Of a stretch of 64,000 nucleotides of DNA, positions 1 to 9,667 are shown in pieces (the first letter of the stretch is position 1; each line of letters starts with the position of its first letter). The translations under genes were made by a program, and so were the position numbers. A model generated the notes under the pieces. That model did not search any database, was not told the DNA's origin, and worked only from the letters and a program-made list of their open reading frames with translations. Source of the DNA: Martelella alba (GTDB taxonomy: Bacteria; Pseudomonadota; Alphaproteobacteria; Rhizobiales; Rhizobiaceae); NCBI RefSeq assembly GCF_006516955.1, contig NZ_VHLG01000007.1, forward strand, positions 1-64,000, in the 5' to 3' direction.

Positions 1-20
1 CTCTCTTTTCAAGTCATTGA

Positions 21-34
21 AATTGTTTACAATT
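21..34. promoter_or_regulatory. Short palindrome AATTGT-TT-ACAATT, possible GntR-type operator
   Basis: Six-base arms with a two-base centre. TTGT..ACAA is the kind of half-site layout used by GntR/FCD regulators, and a similar palindrome lies at 15011-15026. The gene it would serve is probably left of the window, so the function is a guess. Confidence 0.25.
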
Positions 35-179
35 GGCTGTCTATTGCGGTGTAACAGTGTCGCACAGGAGCGGCCTACCGCCTGCAAAATCACCTCAGCC
101 TGAAAATGCCGCTCCTTGAAAACGCTATCAAACACCTGGCTCATTGATTCGAGAGATCGGTCAAAACGATGGATAGGTG

Positions 180-944
180 TCAGAGCCTATCTACATTGAG
201 TTGAAGCGCATCCGGCTGGATCTGCTCAACGCCACTATATGGACTTGCATGAATCGTCAGGATCCAGATGCTGACCGTTGCGGTTAGGACATAGAGCGCG
301 AGAGCTCGCATCCCGGCCCTCACTCTATCCGCATGAACCGCAACGATCGCAATTGCGGTCAGCACCGTCAATGTCAAAAGCATGTACCACTTATATTGAT
401 CGATCATGGTGCTGGCGATGGCCAACCGGGTATTGCGTGCTTCTTGCAAGTCATCGAAAATCCCGACCGTCTGGCTGACAATAACCGCTGGTGCGTCGCT
501 GCGCGCGATCTCCATGATGATGATGCGAATATCCTGAAGCGTTTCCTCTACAGATTCGGCCGGGAAAAGATTGTGGTTCTTTCCCCATTCATCGCGGATA
601 ACGTTATCCCGATAAACCTCCAATGCCTGGGCGAGTTCGGGTTTGTTCAAAACATCAACATCAGCATTGCCGATCAGTCGGATAATCGCTGAGCGTTCAG
701 CACTGACCTCACGATCCGCCTGGGCATTCAGTGTCCAGATATCGGCTGCGACAAACCCCAATGAGAGCGCCCAGGAGGTTGCGATTGTTCCGATAAAGGC
801 ACCAATCGGGATGGAGCTTTCATCCTTGCGTGCATGCCGCGCCATCAAAAGCAGTCCGACATAGGCAAGTGCATAAAGCACGACGCCAAAAATGATGAAC
901 AGAAACATGGAAGAGAAGAGCGGGAGGCCGAGAAGGTAGGACAT
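180..944 (-). CDS. DUF4239-like four-helix membrane protein
   Basis: Unknown function. The 254-residue product has hydrophobic segments at about residues 12-34, 47-67, 186-203 and 213-231. Between the second and third lies a charged, mostly helical stretch of about 115 residues. This two-plus-two helix layout around a soluble middle is what DUF4239 (bestrophin-like) proteins show, and the length is usual for that family. There is no signal peptide beyond the first helix. The gene stands alone, with no operon partner in the window, and no clear Shine-Dalgarno sequence precedes the ATG. The family call is by overall pattern only; the possible channel role of the family is not established. Confidence 0.65.
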   Translation of the reverse strand: MSYLLGLPLFSSMFLFIIFGVVLYALAYVGLLLMARHARKDESSIPIGAFIGTIATSWALSLGFVAADIWTLNAQADREVSAERSAIIRLIGNADVDVLNKPELAQALEVYRDNVIRDEWGKNHNLFPAESVEETLQDIRIIIMEIARSDAPAVIVSQTVGIFDDLQEARNTRLAIASTMIDQYKWYMLLTLTVLTAIAIVAVHADRVRAGMRALALYVLTATVSIWILTIHASPYSGVEQIQPDALQLNVDRL

Positions 945-1109
945 GACTTTGGGATTCTTTTAGAAAAATAATTGCTTTGTTGAAGTTGTCCATCGTAGAG
1001 CGATTAACTGATGGGTGTAGTCTAGCCTTGAGTTTTCAGGGCGTTTTCCATTCGGTGCGGATCTAGGAGACTGGCGTTACCACACCTCAGTTTTTCAGGA
1101 TCGCTCCGA

Positions 1110-1305
1110 ATGAACATTCACAGAGAATGCCCGACTGACGCCCCTGCGTCGAGAGGAGATGGCCGTTGCCATTCTCTCCGGCGCACTCACGAAATCGCAA
1201 GCTGCCCGCATCGATGCCGTTTCACACAAGTTCGTGTCGCGCTGGGTCGCGGTCTCGCCGCGGTGCTTCACCATATGTGGCATGACGCAACTGCATTCTC
1301 GATGA
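1110..1305 (+). pseudogene. Remnant of an IS481-family transposase N-terminus
   Basis: The reading starts MNIH and, after a one-base insertion near 1122-1126, continues in another frame with LTPLRREEMAVAILSG, then LTKSQAARIDAVS and FVSRW up to a stop at 1303-1305. This is the helix-turn-helix start of IS481-type transposases (usual form LTPLRREEMA...AAR..GVS..IVSRWV). No DDE catalytic domain and no recognisable terminal inverted repeats follow, so it is a dead fragment of about 200 bases. The frameshift, early stop and missing remainder are read directly from the sequence; the family assignment comes from memory of the conserved leader. Confidence 0.6.
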
Positions 1306-1734
1306 AAAGACCCGCCATACTACAAGGATGAGCAAGATCAAAGATCTCGGTTCAGAGTTGGCAGCATTCAAACCCACCACCGAAGTGCCCAGAATGTGGG
1401 GGCCATCGCGATGACCACGAACAGAAGCGTGAAACCCGCAAACGACAGGCACTCTAAACGGAGTTACCGGTGACCAATTCCAGAAGGTGTCCTGCTGGTG
1501 ATGGCTGGAATTTCCATTCGGCACAGTAGCCAGATCACTTTTCAAGATGTTCGCTGCGGCAATCGCCAGCAGCGGGTAGCGTGTGGTTTTGCCAAATTAC
1601 CAAAAATGGTCCGCTTCGACGGTAATATCTTTTGGCAAGGGTGTGAATTGCCCTTAAAGGTAAGGCATGACTGAATTTGTCAGCTATTCGACTCATCGGT
1701 CAATGGCGAGGCAGATGACTTACCGGGGATAGGC
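1306..1734. other. Gene-poor stretch before the autotransporter
   Basis: No convincing gene. A short open frame ending at 1457 contains a CPEC knuckle (codons 1386-1397) followed by a very basic tail, which might be another decayed mobile-element piece. The last 150 bases are the leader of the autotransporter gene; no strong -35/-10 pair was recognised there. Confidence 0.4.
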
Positions 1735-4700
1735 ATGAAAGCGAAATCGAATCAGAACCAGCGTGTGGCACACAGGAAGGCGCGCGCAAGATGGATCGCT
1801 TCATCGCTGTTGTTCCAGTCGACCGCGCTTGCCGGAACGCTTGCCGGTGTGCCGATGCCGTTTTATTCACGCGGGTATTCGCGCGCCTATGCCGCTGCGA
1901 CCTGCGATCCGTCCTCGACCAGCGGCATTATCAATGACACGAGTGGCGCGAGCTCGACGACTTTCAGCTGCACGATCTCCTCAACAACGACGCTGACCAG
2001 TTCGCAATATGCCTATGGCGGAGCCTATACGTTTTATCAGGATCTGAAGAAATACCGCTTTTACGACAAATACGCGAATGGCCTCAATTACTACACGGAC
2101 TTCTACCACAGGATCAGCAAAGGGCAGCCCGGCCTTAATATATCCGTGACCAATAGTGCGACGATTGATGTCACGGCAGCCAGCGACACATCGAACCTGA
2201 TCAGTACGACCACCAATAGCAGCTATCTCTATTATATGAACGCGACGCAGACGGCCGGGCTCTCGGTCGTCTCGCGTGGCAGCAATGCCTGGTATTACAG
2301 CGCGCAAGGTGGTGTTTCCGGTGATGGCGGCGATGGTGGCAATGTCTATATCAAGAATACCGGCAGTATCACCAGCACGGTTGGCGGCGGCATTTATGCG
2401 CTTTCGCGCGGTGGCGATGGTCTTCTCGCCTATCGGGGTGGCAATGGCGGAACGGTGACGATCGTTTCGTCCGGCGATGTTTCCGGCTCGACTTCAGGGA
2501 TCGTGGCGATCAGTCTGGGGGGGACCTCGCATGGCCCTGTCTATGGCTATCAACGCAATGCGCAAGCCGGCACTGGCGGCGATGTCAGTGTTACCGTCTA
2601 TGGAAATGTTTCAGCGACGACATCCGGCCCGGCGGTCTTCGCCGCGTCTTATGGTGGAAATTCACCACGCGCCAAGAGCACGTTCTACAATTACGCTGAT
2701 GAGGTTTACTACTGGCGCGGTGAGCAGCTTGAAGGCGGCGGCGGTGGCGATGCCGGCAGCGTCACGGTCAATATCGGCTCGTCGACAACGGCATTTTCCG
2801 GCACGATTTCGACGGTGTCCTCCGGTGATATCAGTGCTGCCGGGATCACGCGATCCAGCGGTGCGGCCATTTCTGCCATCAGTATTGGCGGTCAGGGCAT
2901 CAACACCTATTCCGACGGCTATGACACCTATTACAGCGGTGGCAAGGGCGGCGATGTGACGATCGATGTCGTTGCGACATCGTCCGCGCTGATTGAAACG
3001 AAGGGCGATAATTCCCCGGCCATTCTGGCGCAGAGCGCCGGCGGGGCCAGCCCGCAGGATACGAGTAGTTTCAACACCACGCTTTCTGCCTATACGGGCG
3101 GCGACGGCGGGACGGTTTCCGTCACGCTTTCGGGCGGCGGAACGATCGAGACAACAGGCAATTATTCGAGCGGTGTTGTTGCGCAGTCGCTTGGCGGCGC
3201 CGGCAAATCGACATTGGATGATTCCACCTATGGTAATGCCGGTTCGGGTGGTTCCGTCACCGTGAAAAGTGATTTTACCATTACAACGAAAGGCAATTAT
3301 TCGCACGGCATTGTCGCCCAGTCCGCCGCGGCGGCCTTTGGCTACGGCATCTACAGCTATGACGGCAACGGCGATCTCATCTGGGGCGATGATAATGACA
3401 GCTCGTCCGGCAGCGGTGACGTTACCGTATATAATTACGGAAACATCACGACCTATGGCTATTCCTCACACGGGATCATTGCCCAGTCGATTGGCGGCGG
3501 CGGCGGTATTCTGAACGCGACGGCAACGCTTGCCACCAACAGCGACGGAACGCTCGACACCAAGGCCTCCCAGACCATCGGTTCCGGCTCGACTGGAGCT
3601 GCAGGCGCGACCGTGAAGGTCACGAATAGCGGTACCATTATCACCCATGGTGGCACATCTTCGACCGATGAGCTGAAGATTGATGACACGGTTCTGACTG
3701 GCGGCATTGGCATTCTTGCCCAATCGATCGGTGGCGGCGGTGGTGTCATCATCGGCTCGGGCACGGCCGCTGCCATCGGCGGAAGCGGCGATGATGGTGA
3801 CGACGGGTCCGATGGCGGCGCGGTCTATGTGACCAATAGCGGCACCATCATCACCTATGGCGCAGAAGCTCACGGCATCGTCGCCCAGTCGATTGGCGGC
3901 GGTGGCGGTGTCGGCACGAACGGCTATGGCTTCATTTCCTCGATCGGCGGTTCGGGTGGCAATGGCGGCGCTGGTGGCGCCGTTACGGTCACCAATAGCG
4001 GTACCATCAAGACCGCCGGTGATTACGCCAGTGCCATCATTGCCCAGTCGATCGGCGGCGGCGGCGGCACAGGCGGCAAGGCCTCGACCTTCGGCCTCGG
4101 TCTTGCCATCTCCACGGGCGGCTCCGGTGGTGGCGGTGGCGACGGAGGCACCGTGACGCTGAAAACGACAAGTTCCAGCGTTATCTCGACTTCTGGCGAC
4201 CATGCCACAGCCATTCTTCTGCAATCGATTGGCGGCGGCGGCGGTTCCGGCGGTTCGGCAAAATCGGATGCGGATGGCGCGGATTTCTCGCTTTCAATTG
4301 CAACTGGCGGCTCGGGCGGCGATGGCGGCGATGGCGGCTCCGTCTATTCCACGCTCGCGGGAACGGTTTCGACAACCGGTACGGATTCGATCGGCGTTCT
4401 GGTTCAGTCGATTGGCGGCGGCGGTGGCGATGGCGGCGGGTCTACGGCGAATTCGCTTGCCGTCGGTATTCCCGACAACGAGGAAGGTGGAAGCTACGCG
4501 CTCGCTATATCCATTTCACACGGCGGTTCCGGTGGTGATGGCGGTGATGGCGGCAAGGCCTTCGCTCATGTCGACCAGGGTGCCACGATCAGCACCACGG
4601 GAGATGGCTCCTCCGCGCTCGTAGTGCAGTCGATCGGTGGTGGTGGCGGTTCCGGTGGTGATTCGACGGCCGCATCGGGGACGTTCACCCTGCAGGCCAT

Positions 4701-7700
4701 GCTTGAAAGTCTGAGCCACAGCCTGGCGGAGCTGGAAGGCGACACCGTCACGCTGGGGCTTGAAGTCTCTATCGGAGGTTCCGCAGGCGGCGGCGGTGAT
4801 GGCGGCTTTGCCTACGCCCATAACGAAGGCACGATTTCGACGGAAGGCGACTTCGCCTATGGCATGCTGGTTCAGTCGATCGGCGGCGGCGGCGGTACGG
4901 GTGGCACCGGCAAAAGCAAGGCTCTCGATATTTTCACCGATACCAAAACCAATCTCAGTGTAACGCTTGGTGGCAGCAGCAGTTCGGGCGGAGATGGCGG
5001 GACGGCCAAGGGTGGCGTTTCCAGCACTGGCTCGATCACCACGACCGGCGATAATTCCATCGCACTGGCGGTTCAATCGATCGGTGGCGGAGGCGGCACG
5101 GGCGGCAGCGGCACCGGGCAGGCTGATGCAGATAATTCCATCGCTCTGGCCTTCGGCTCGACGGGCGGCTCCGGCGGAAAGGGCGGGACAGCCTATGCCT
5201 GGAATGCCGGGACCATCATCACCAAGGGTGATGCCTCCAATGGTGTCCTGGTTCAGTCGATCGGCGGCGGCGGCGGCACGGGCGGCGATGGCACCAGCTC
5301 GGTGACCCATGCGTCCGATTTTGACAAGGAACTGAAGAAGTTTCAGAACGTCACCCTGAAGGCCAGCGGGGATATCACCACCACGATTTCCGGAACGCTC
5401 GGTGCCTCCGGCGGCGATGGCGGTGATGGCGGCAAGGTCTATTTCGGTATAGGAACGACCGGCGACGACAAGGAAATCAAGACGGGTCTGATCAAGACCT
5501 ACGGGCCGATTTCGCACGGTGTCGTGGCCCAGTCGATTGGCGGCGGCGGCGGGTCCGTTGCGGTTTCCTCCAGCCAGAACGAGACCACGCTCGCCGCGAA
5601 TCTTGACGGGTTCAACAGCCTGTCCGTGGACGTATCGCTGGGCCTCGGCGCAGTCTCCGACGATATGCCCGGCAATGGTGATGATGTCACGGTCTATGCT
5701 TCGGATACCTACACCTACGGTTTCTCCTCCATTGGCGTGATCGCCCAGTCGATTGGCGGCGGCGGCGGTGTTGCGACCTTCAGCGGCTATGCCGCCGATT
5801 CCATCGCGATTACGCTCGGCGCGAAACTGTCCAATGGCGATGATGACGCCAGTCTCACGAGCGGCGATGTCTATGTGGCGCTGGTGAGCGGGGAGAAGAT
5901 CGCCACGACGGGCGATAATTCCAGTGGCGTTATCGCCCAGTCGATCGCCGGTGGCGGTGGCATTGCCATCACCGCACTCGGCACGGAGACAGACGTCAAT
6001 GACGATACAATCTCTGACGTCATCACCGTGCAGCTCGGCACCTATGGCTCCGGTGACATGCTTCCCAATATTCAAAGCGGTACCGTTTCGGTCACGAATA
6101 GCGGCACCATCAAGACAACGGGAACGCGTGCTTTCGGTATTGTGGCCCAGTCGATCGGTGCCGGTGGCGGCCTGGTCAATGCTTCCAGCGCTGCGATTTC
6201 GTCGGTGACCTTCGTAGAAAAGGCCTATACCGGCGGTGCGGATGATGTCAGTGTTTCGCTTTCAAGCGGCACGATCATCACCTCTGGCGATGGCGCAGCC
6301 GGTGTCGTTGCGCAATCAATCGCTGGCGGCGGCGGTCTGGCAGCTGACCTGTCATCCGGCAGGATATATGCCTATTATGTTTCAAAGAGCGATGCGAAAT
6401 ACTCTTATTATTCCAAGGACTATCTTCAGGGTTATGCCAATTCCGGCACGGTGACGGTCACTGTTGACGACAATTCGTCGATCTCCACCTCCGGTGACTA
6501 TGCCCATGGCATCATCGCGCAGTCGATTTCCGGCTCTGGCGGTATTTTCGAGCGCAACGGCAAGGTCTATGCCGGTTCGCTGCACCGCTACCTTTCGAGT
6601 GGTTTCACCAGCAGTTCCGGCGACGTCAATGTCACCGTCGATGGATCGGTGACGGTAACGGGTGCGCATTCCTGGGGTGTCTGGACGCAGACGCAGGACA
6701 GCACGATTACCGTGACCGTGGGCTCATCCGGTTCGATCAGCTCGACCAGCAGCTCTGACAGCAATGGCGGCGCGGTCTACGCGGCCTATAGCAGCAAAGG
6801 CAGTTTCAAGCTCGTCAATTCCGGCAACATTACCGGCAATGTGGTTGTCTCGAAAGCCGGCACTGTCTCCACCTACAAGGACTATAGTTCCACGGTTTCG
6901 GCGAGTGCCGACGGGGTCATCAGCCTTTCGAGCGAGGCTGCGGAAGGTTCGAGCCTGATGCTAAATCAGGGTACGTTCACTACTGGCGTGATTGCGGGCC
7001 TCAGCACGGTGCTGAATTCGGGCCAGATCAATATTGGTGGTGAAGGCAATATCCAGCAGACCGTATTTACCGGCGATCTGATCGGCGTTGGCTCATCGGA
7101 TTACGGCAGTACCTATGATGCCGAAACGCTTGGCCTGTCTTCGCTGTTTTCCGCTTTCAGCTATTACAGCGGCACGACGAAGACAAGCTGGAGCACAACG
7201 TCATCCAGCAAGGGCGGTCTGATCACCGGTCTTGATGTCGATATGGAAAATGGCATCAGCGACACGATTGTGGTCGAGGGGGATTTCGCCGGCACCTGGG
7301 GTGTCGATGTGAATGCCAATTCGTTGCTGCCCAATAGCCGCACCGATTTCCTCAAGGTCATGGGTACGGATAGCTCGGATATCAGCGTTCTGGATTCGCT
7401 TGTTTACGATTTCTCCGATATCAGCACCTCTTCGGATGGCTGGCTTGGCTTCTCGGTCGACAGTGCCAAATTTGCCAATAGCGGCGTGTCGCTCGGGCGA
7501 AATGCCAGCGAGGTTGCCTCGGCCATGCAGCAGGCATGGGACAGTATCAAGGATGGATCGGCAACGGAAATCACCTTCGGTGATGACGAGATCTCGCTCG
7601 GTCAGCTGTTCGGTGCATTCAATCAGTCGAACGCTGAAACCTTCTCTGACATGCTGTTGACGCTTGCCTCGCAAACGGCAGCGGCACCACTGGCGGATTC

Positions 7701-8613
7701 GCCTTCGGCGGCGATCGCCGCCGCCAATAGTGTCCTGTCCTGCCCGGCATTTGAGACCGGCAGCGTCATCACTGATGAAGGATCCTGTGTCTGGGGCCGC
7801 CTCTATGGCAGCGACGCCCGCCAGGGCGGGGTCAACGATTCCTCGGCCTTCAACAAGTCGAGTGCCGGTATTCAGGCTGGCGGGCAGACGGCGCTGGAAG
7901 ACGGGTGGTTCCTCGGCGCTGGCGTGACCTATGAGAATAGTTGGTTTTTCAACGACAGCCGGACCGAGAAGATGAGCCAGGAAGCCTTTACCGGTGCTGT
8001 GGCTCTGAAGAAGGAGGTCGGCAACTGGCTGTTCGGCCTTGTCGGCGGTGGTGGCTATAATTGGGGCGATTCAAAGCGCTATATCAATCTTGACACGCTG
8101 TCGGCTGTGGCAGAGGGCTCGCCGGATTCGGCAATGCTGTTTGCACGCGCCCGGGCATCCTACGAATTCGCGCTGAGCGACGATTTCTACATGCGGCCGC
8201 GGGTCGATCTCGACGTCGTGAACATGTACCAGAAAAGCTACAACGAAACCGGTGCCGGCGCGTTGAACCTGAAGGTTGACAGCAATTCCGATACCGTCTT
8301 TGGCGTCACGCCAGCGATTGAGTTCGGCGCGAAACTGCCCTTCCTGGAAGATATGCCGGCGCGGCTTTATGCTGATCTGGGTGTTTCGTTCCTGTCCAGC
8401 GATGAATGGGAGACAACGGCGAAGCTCGCCGGCCTGTCATCCATGGACAGCTTCTCGACCTTTACCCCGATCGCCGACACGGTGGGCCATGTCACGCTGG
8501 GGCTTGATCTGGCCAAACGGCAGGGAATGGAATTCAAGATCCAGTATGAGGGCTCATTCGCGGATGAATATCAGTCGCATGTGGGGTCGCTGCGCTTTGG
8601 CTACCGGTTCTAA
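1735..8613 (+). CDS. Very large autotransporter with QSIGGGGG repeats
   Basis: Type Va-secreted surface protein of 2292 residues. The N-terminus (about residues 1-55) is basic, then hydrophobic, and ends near AYAAATC, an extended signal peptide. The passenger is built of imperfect repeats of roughly 60-110 residues, each a Gly/Ser/Thr-rich beta segment ending in a [IVL]xxQSIGGGGG turn. Twelve copies of QSIGGGGG are exact and about eight are degenerate (QSIAGGGG, QSIGAGGG, QSLGGAGK, QSAGGASP). The last 280 or so residues (from about 2010) form an autotransporter beta-barrel ending in GYRF, the usual terminal aromatic. No protease, lipase or RGD motif was seen, so an adhesin or surface-coat role is inferred. 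The gene is monocistronic, and its repeats make copy-number variation and assembly error likely. Confidence 0.9.
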   Translation: MKAKSNQNQRVAHRKARARWIASSLLFQSTALAGTLAGVPMPFYSRGYSRAYAAATCDPSSTSGIINDTSGASSTTFSCTISSTTTLTSSQYAYGGAYTFYQDLKKYRFYDKYANGLNYYTDFYHRISKGQPGLNISVTNSATIDVTAASDTSNLISTTTNSSYLYYMNATQTAGLSVVSRGSNAWYYSAQGGVSGDGGDGGNVYIKNTGSITSTVGGGIYALSRGGDGLLAYRGGNGGTVTIVSSGDVSGSTSGIVAISLGGTSHGPVYGYQRNAQAGTGGDVSVTVYGNVSATTSGPAVFAASYGGNSPRAKSTFYNYADEVYYWRGEQLEGGGGGDAGSVTVNIGSSTTAFSGTISTVSSGDISAAGITRSSGAAISAISIGGQGINTYSDGYDTYYSGGKGGDVTIDVVATSSALIETKGDNSPAILAQSAGGASPQDTSSFNTTLSAYTGGDGGTVSVTLSGGGTIETTGNYSSGVVAQSLGGAGKSTLDDSTYGNAGSGGSVTVKSDFTITTKGNYSHGIVAQSAAAAFGYGIYSYDGNGDLIWGDDNDSSSGSGDVTVYNYGNITTYGYSSHGIIAQSIGGGGGILNATATLATNSDGTLDTKASQTIGSGSTGAAGATVKVTNSGTIITHGGTSSTDELKIDDTVLTGGIGILAQSIGGGGGVIIGSGTAAAIGGSGDDGDDGSDGGAVYVTNSGTIITYGAEAHGIVAQSIGGGGGVGTNGYGFISSIGGSGGNGGAGGAVTVTNSGTIKTAGDYASAIIAQSIGGGGGTGGKASTFGLGLAISTGGSGGGGGDGGTVTLKTTSSSVISTSGDHATAILLQSIGGGGGSGGSAKSDADGADFSLSIATGGSGGDGGDGGSVYSTLAGTVSTTGTDSIGVLVQSIGGGGGDGGGSTANSLAVGIPDNEEGGSYALAISISHGGSGGDGGDGGKAFAHVDQGATISTTGDGSSALVVQSIGGGGGSGGDSTAASGTFTLQAMLESLSHSLAELEGDTVTLGLEVSIGGSAGGGGDGGFAYAHNEGTISTEGDFAYGMLVQSIGGGGGTGGTGKSKALDIFTDTKTNLSVTLGGSSSSGGDGGTAKGGVSSTGSITTTGDNSIALAVQSIGGGGGTGGSGTGQADADNSIALAFGSTGGSGGKGGTAYAWNAGTIITKGDASNGVLVQSIGGGGGTGGDGTSSVTHASDFDKELKKFQNVTLKASGDITTTISGTLGASGGDGGDGGKVYFGIGTTGDDKEIKTGLIKTYGPISHGVVAQSIGGGGGSVAVSSSQNETTLAANLDGFNSLSVDVSLGLGAVSDDMPGNGDDVTVYASDTYTYGFSSIGVIAQSIGGGGGVATFSGYAADSIAITLGAKLSNGDDDASLTSGDVYVALVSGEKIATTGDNSSGVIAQSIAGGGGIAITALGTETDVNDDTISDVITVQLGTYGSGDMLPNIQSGTVSVTNSGTIKTTGTRAFGIVAQSIGAGGGLVNASSAAISSVTFVEKAYTGGADDVSVSLSSGTIITSGDGAAGVVAQSIAGGGGLAADLSSGRIYAYYVSKSDAKYSYYSKDYLQGYANSGTVTVTVDDNSSISTSGDYAHGIIAQSISGSGGIFERNGKVYAGSLHRYLSSGFTSSSGDVNVTVDGSVTVTGAHSWGVWTQTQDSTITVTVGSSGSISSTSSSDSNGGAVYAAYSSKGSFKLVNSGNITGNVVVSKAGTVSTYKDYSSTVSASADGVISLSSEAAEGSSLMLNQGTFTTGVIAGLSTVLNSGQINIGGEGNIQQTVFTGDLIGVGSSDYGSTYDAETLGLSSLFSAFSYYSGTTKTSWSTTSSSKGGLITGLDVDMENGISDTIVVEGDFAGTWGVDVNANSLLPNSRTDFLKVMGTDSSDISVLDSLVYDFSDISTSSDGWLGFSVDSAKFANSGVSLGRNASEVASAMQQAWDSIKDGSATEITFGDDEISLGQLFGAFNQSNAETFSDMLLTLASQTAAAPLADSPSAAIAAANSVLSCPAFETGSVITDEGSCVWGRLYGSDARQGGVNDSSAFNKSSAGIQAGGQTALEDGWFLGAGVTYENSWFFNDSRTEKMSQEAFTGAVALKKEVGNWLFGLVGGGGYNWGDSKRYINLDTLSAVAEGSPDSAMLFARARASYEFALSDDFYMRPRVDLDVVNMYQKSYNETGAGALNLKVDSNSDTVFGVTPAIEFGAKLPFLEDMPARLYADLGVSFLSSDEWETTAKLAGLSSMDSFSTFTPIADTVGHVTLGLDLAKRQGMEFKIQYEGSFADEYQSHVGSLRFGYRF

Positions 8614-8674
8614 ACCCTGATCGGACCGGAGCGGAGCCAGGATCGACACGATCACGCCGCTAAAACTGAAAAAT

Positions 8675-8709
8675 GAGCGCGCCGGTCTGATGGCTTCAGA
8701 TCGGCGCTC
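8675..8709 (+). terminator. Imperfect hairpin downstream of the autotransporter
   Basis: GAGCGCGCCGGTCTGA pairs imperfectly with TCAGATCGGCGCTC across a four-base loop. No T-run follows, so it may be a processing or weak termination structure. Confidence 0.35.
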
Positions 8710-9063
8710 AGGGATTCTTGGCATAAAACAGAGCGTCTTTAATCCTCTTTTCCAGAAAACCACTGCGCAAGCTGTGCGAGGGTGGCCACTGCGCTTGAGC
8801 AGGGGGCTACGTCGTGAAATGCGCTGGACCCTCTGCAGCCGCTGGAAATGATGGGGCGAGAAGGGGAGGTCTGGCCAGATGATGGCGGGGCCTGCGCCCA
8901 AAAGCCCATATCCGCAACCCATTATAATTGAATTGGTTTTTCTGACAGGGCGCTGCATGCCCCGGCCCGTTTCATGGCTGGGTTTTGGCTGACGGATCGG
9001 GGACAGCCAAGAGGGGCTGACCCAGACGTGCCGAGATGAAAATGGCAAAGATCAAAAATGCGT
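8710..9063. other. Intergenic region with no recognisable gene
   Basis: About 350 bases between the autotransporter's downstream hairpin and the MarR promoter. The open frames on the minus strand here have no family resemblance. Nothing else was recognised. Confidence 0.4.
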
Positions 9064-9092
9064 TTGACAAGATAGTGAAGTTAGTTCAATAA
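9064..9092 (+). promoter_or_regulatory. Putative sigma-70 promoter of the MarR operon
   Basis: TTGACA at 9064-9069 and CAATAA at 9087-9092 are separated by 17 bases. The predicted transcription start falls inside the palindrome at 9097-9114. Confidence 0.55.
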
Positions 9093-9096
9093 TTTT

Positions 9097-9114
9097 CTTG
9101 TGAAATATCACAAG
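9097..9114. promoter_or_regulatory. Putative MarR operator CTTGTGAAATATCACAAG
   Basis: Palindrome with seven-base arms (CTTGTGA/TCACAAG) and a four-base AT centre, lying between the promoter and the MarR start codon, a typical position for autorepression. Sixteen of its bases recur exactly at 15045-15060 upstream of the Liv binding protein. Confidence 0.65.
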
Positions 9115-9124
9115 GCGATAAAAG

Positions 9125-9667
9125 ATGGGAACACAAACCAAGCCTGAGTTGACCGTTTCGCGACCGGACCTCATTGCGGACGGGAGTGACCTGCATTTTC
9201 GGCAGATGCTGCATGATCTGCTGGCATTTTCGTCGCGTCTGCAGCAGGTGCGGGGGCGCTTTGCGGCCTTTATCGGGTTGACCGGTCCGCAATACACGAT
9301 CCTGATCACTATCCGCCAGCTCGCTGCACGTGATGATGCGACGGTTGGTAGCGTTGCTGATCACCTGGCGCTGACGCCGACCTTTGTTGCATCCGAAACC
9401 AAGAAACTTGCCACGATGGGGATCGTCGAAAAAGACCCGGATCCGATGGATATGCGCCGTGTCATGCTCTCCGTTTCTGCAAAGGGCGAGCAGCTTCTGC
9501 ATGAGCTTGCGCCGGTTCAGCGCCAGATCAATGACGCGCTGTTTTCACCCGTAACAGCGGAAAATTTCGCGCTTTTGCGGTCGCTTTCGGCGTCGCTGCG
9601 TAACAGTGCGGAGGATGCACTGGCGCTTTCCGATCAGCTCCTGAAGGAAGCCGAGGAAAAGGCATGA
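9125..9667 (+). CDS. MarR-family transcriptional regulator
   Basis: A 180-residue dimeric winged-helix regulator. The DNA-binding part is at about residues 73-112: a helix-turn-helix around VADHLALTPTFVASE and a wing with the DxxxxRR-type pattern PMDMRR. Long helices on both sides fit the MarR dimerisation region. It is the first gene of the operon flavin reductase - HpaB-like monooxygenase - cupin - amidase and overlaps the reductase by 4 bp (ATGA). Its own start lies 10 bases after the palindrome at 9097-9114, so it probably represses itself and its operon until a substrate or intermediate binds. The ligand is unknown; MarR proteins commonly sense aromatic carboxylates. Confidence 0.85.
   Translation: MGTQTKPELTVSRPDLIADGSDLHFRQMLHDLLAFSSRLQQVRGRFAAFIGLTGPQYTILITIRQLAARDDATVGSVADHLALTPTFVASETKKLATMGIVEKDPDPMDMRRVMLSVSAKGEQLLHELAPVQRQINDALFSPVTAENFALLRSLSASLRNSAEDALALSDQLLKEAEEKA

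Noticed and set aside
1110-1331. Protein-coding gene starting at 1110
   Set aside because: The frame agrees with a transposase only for the first four residues and then shifts; it is better described as a frameshifted remnant.
3480-5790. Regularly spaced near-identical DNA segments that could be taken for a CRISPR array
   Set aside because: They are in-frame codons for QSIGGGGG in an intact protein; spacing is variable and there are no unique spacers or cas genes.
4516-6075. 519-codon open frame antisense to the autotransporter
   Set aside because: It mirrors the glycine-rich repeats, has no family resemblance and no ribosome site; it is a by-product of codon use in the repeats.
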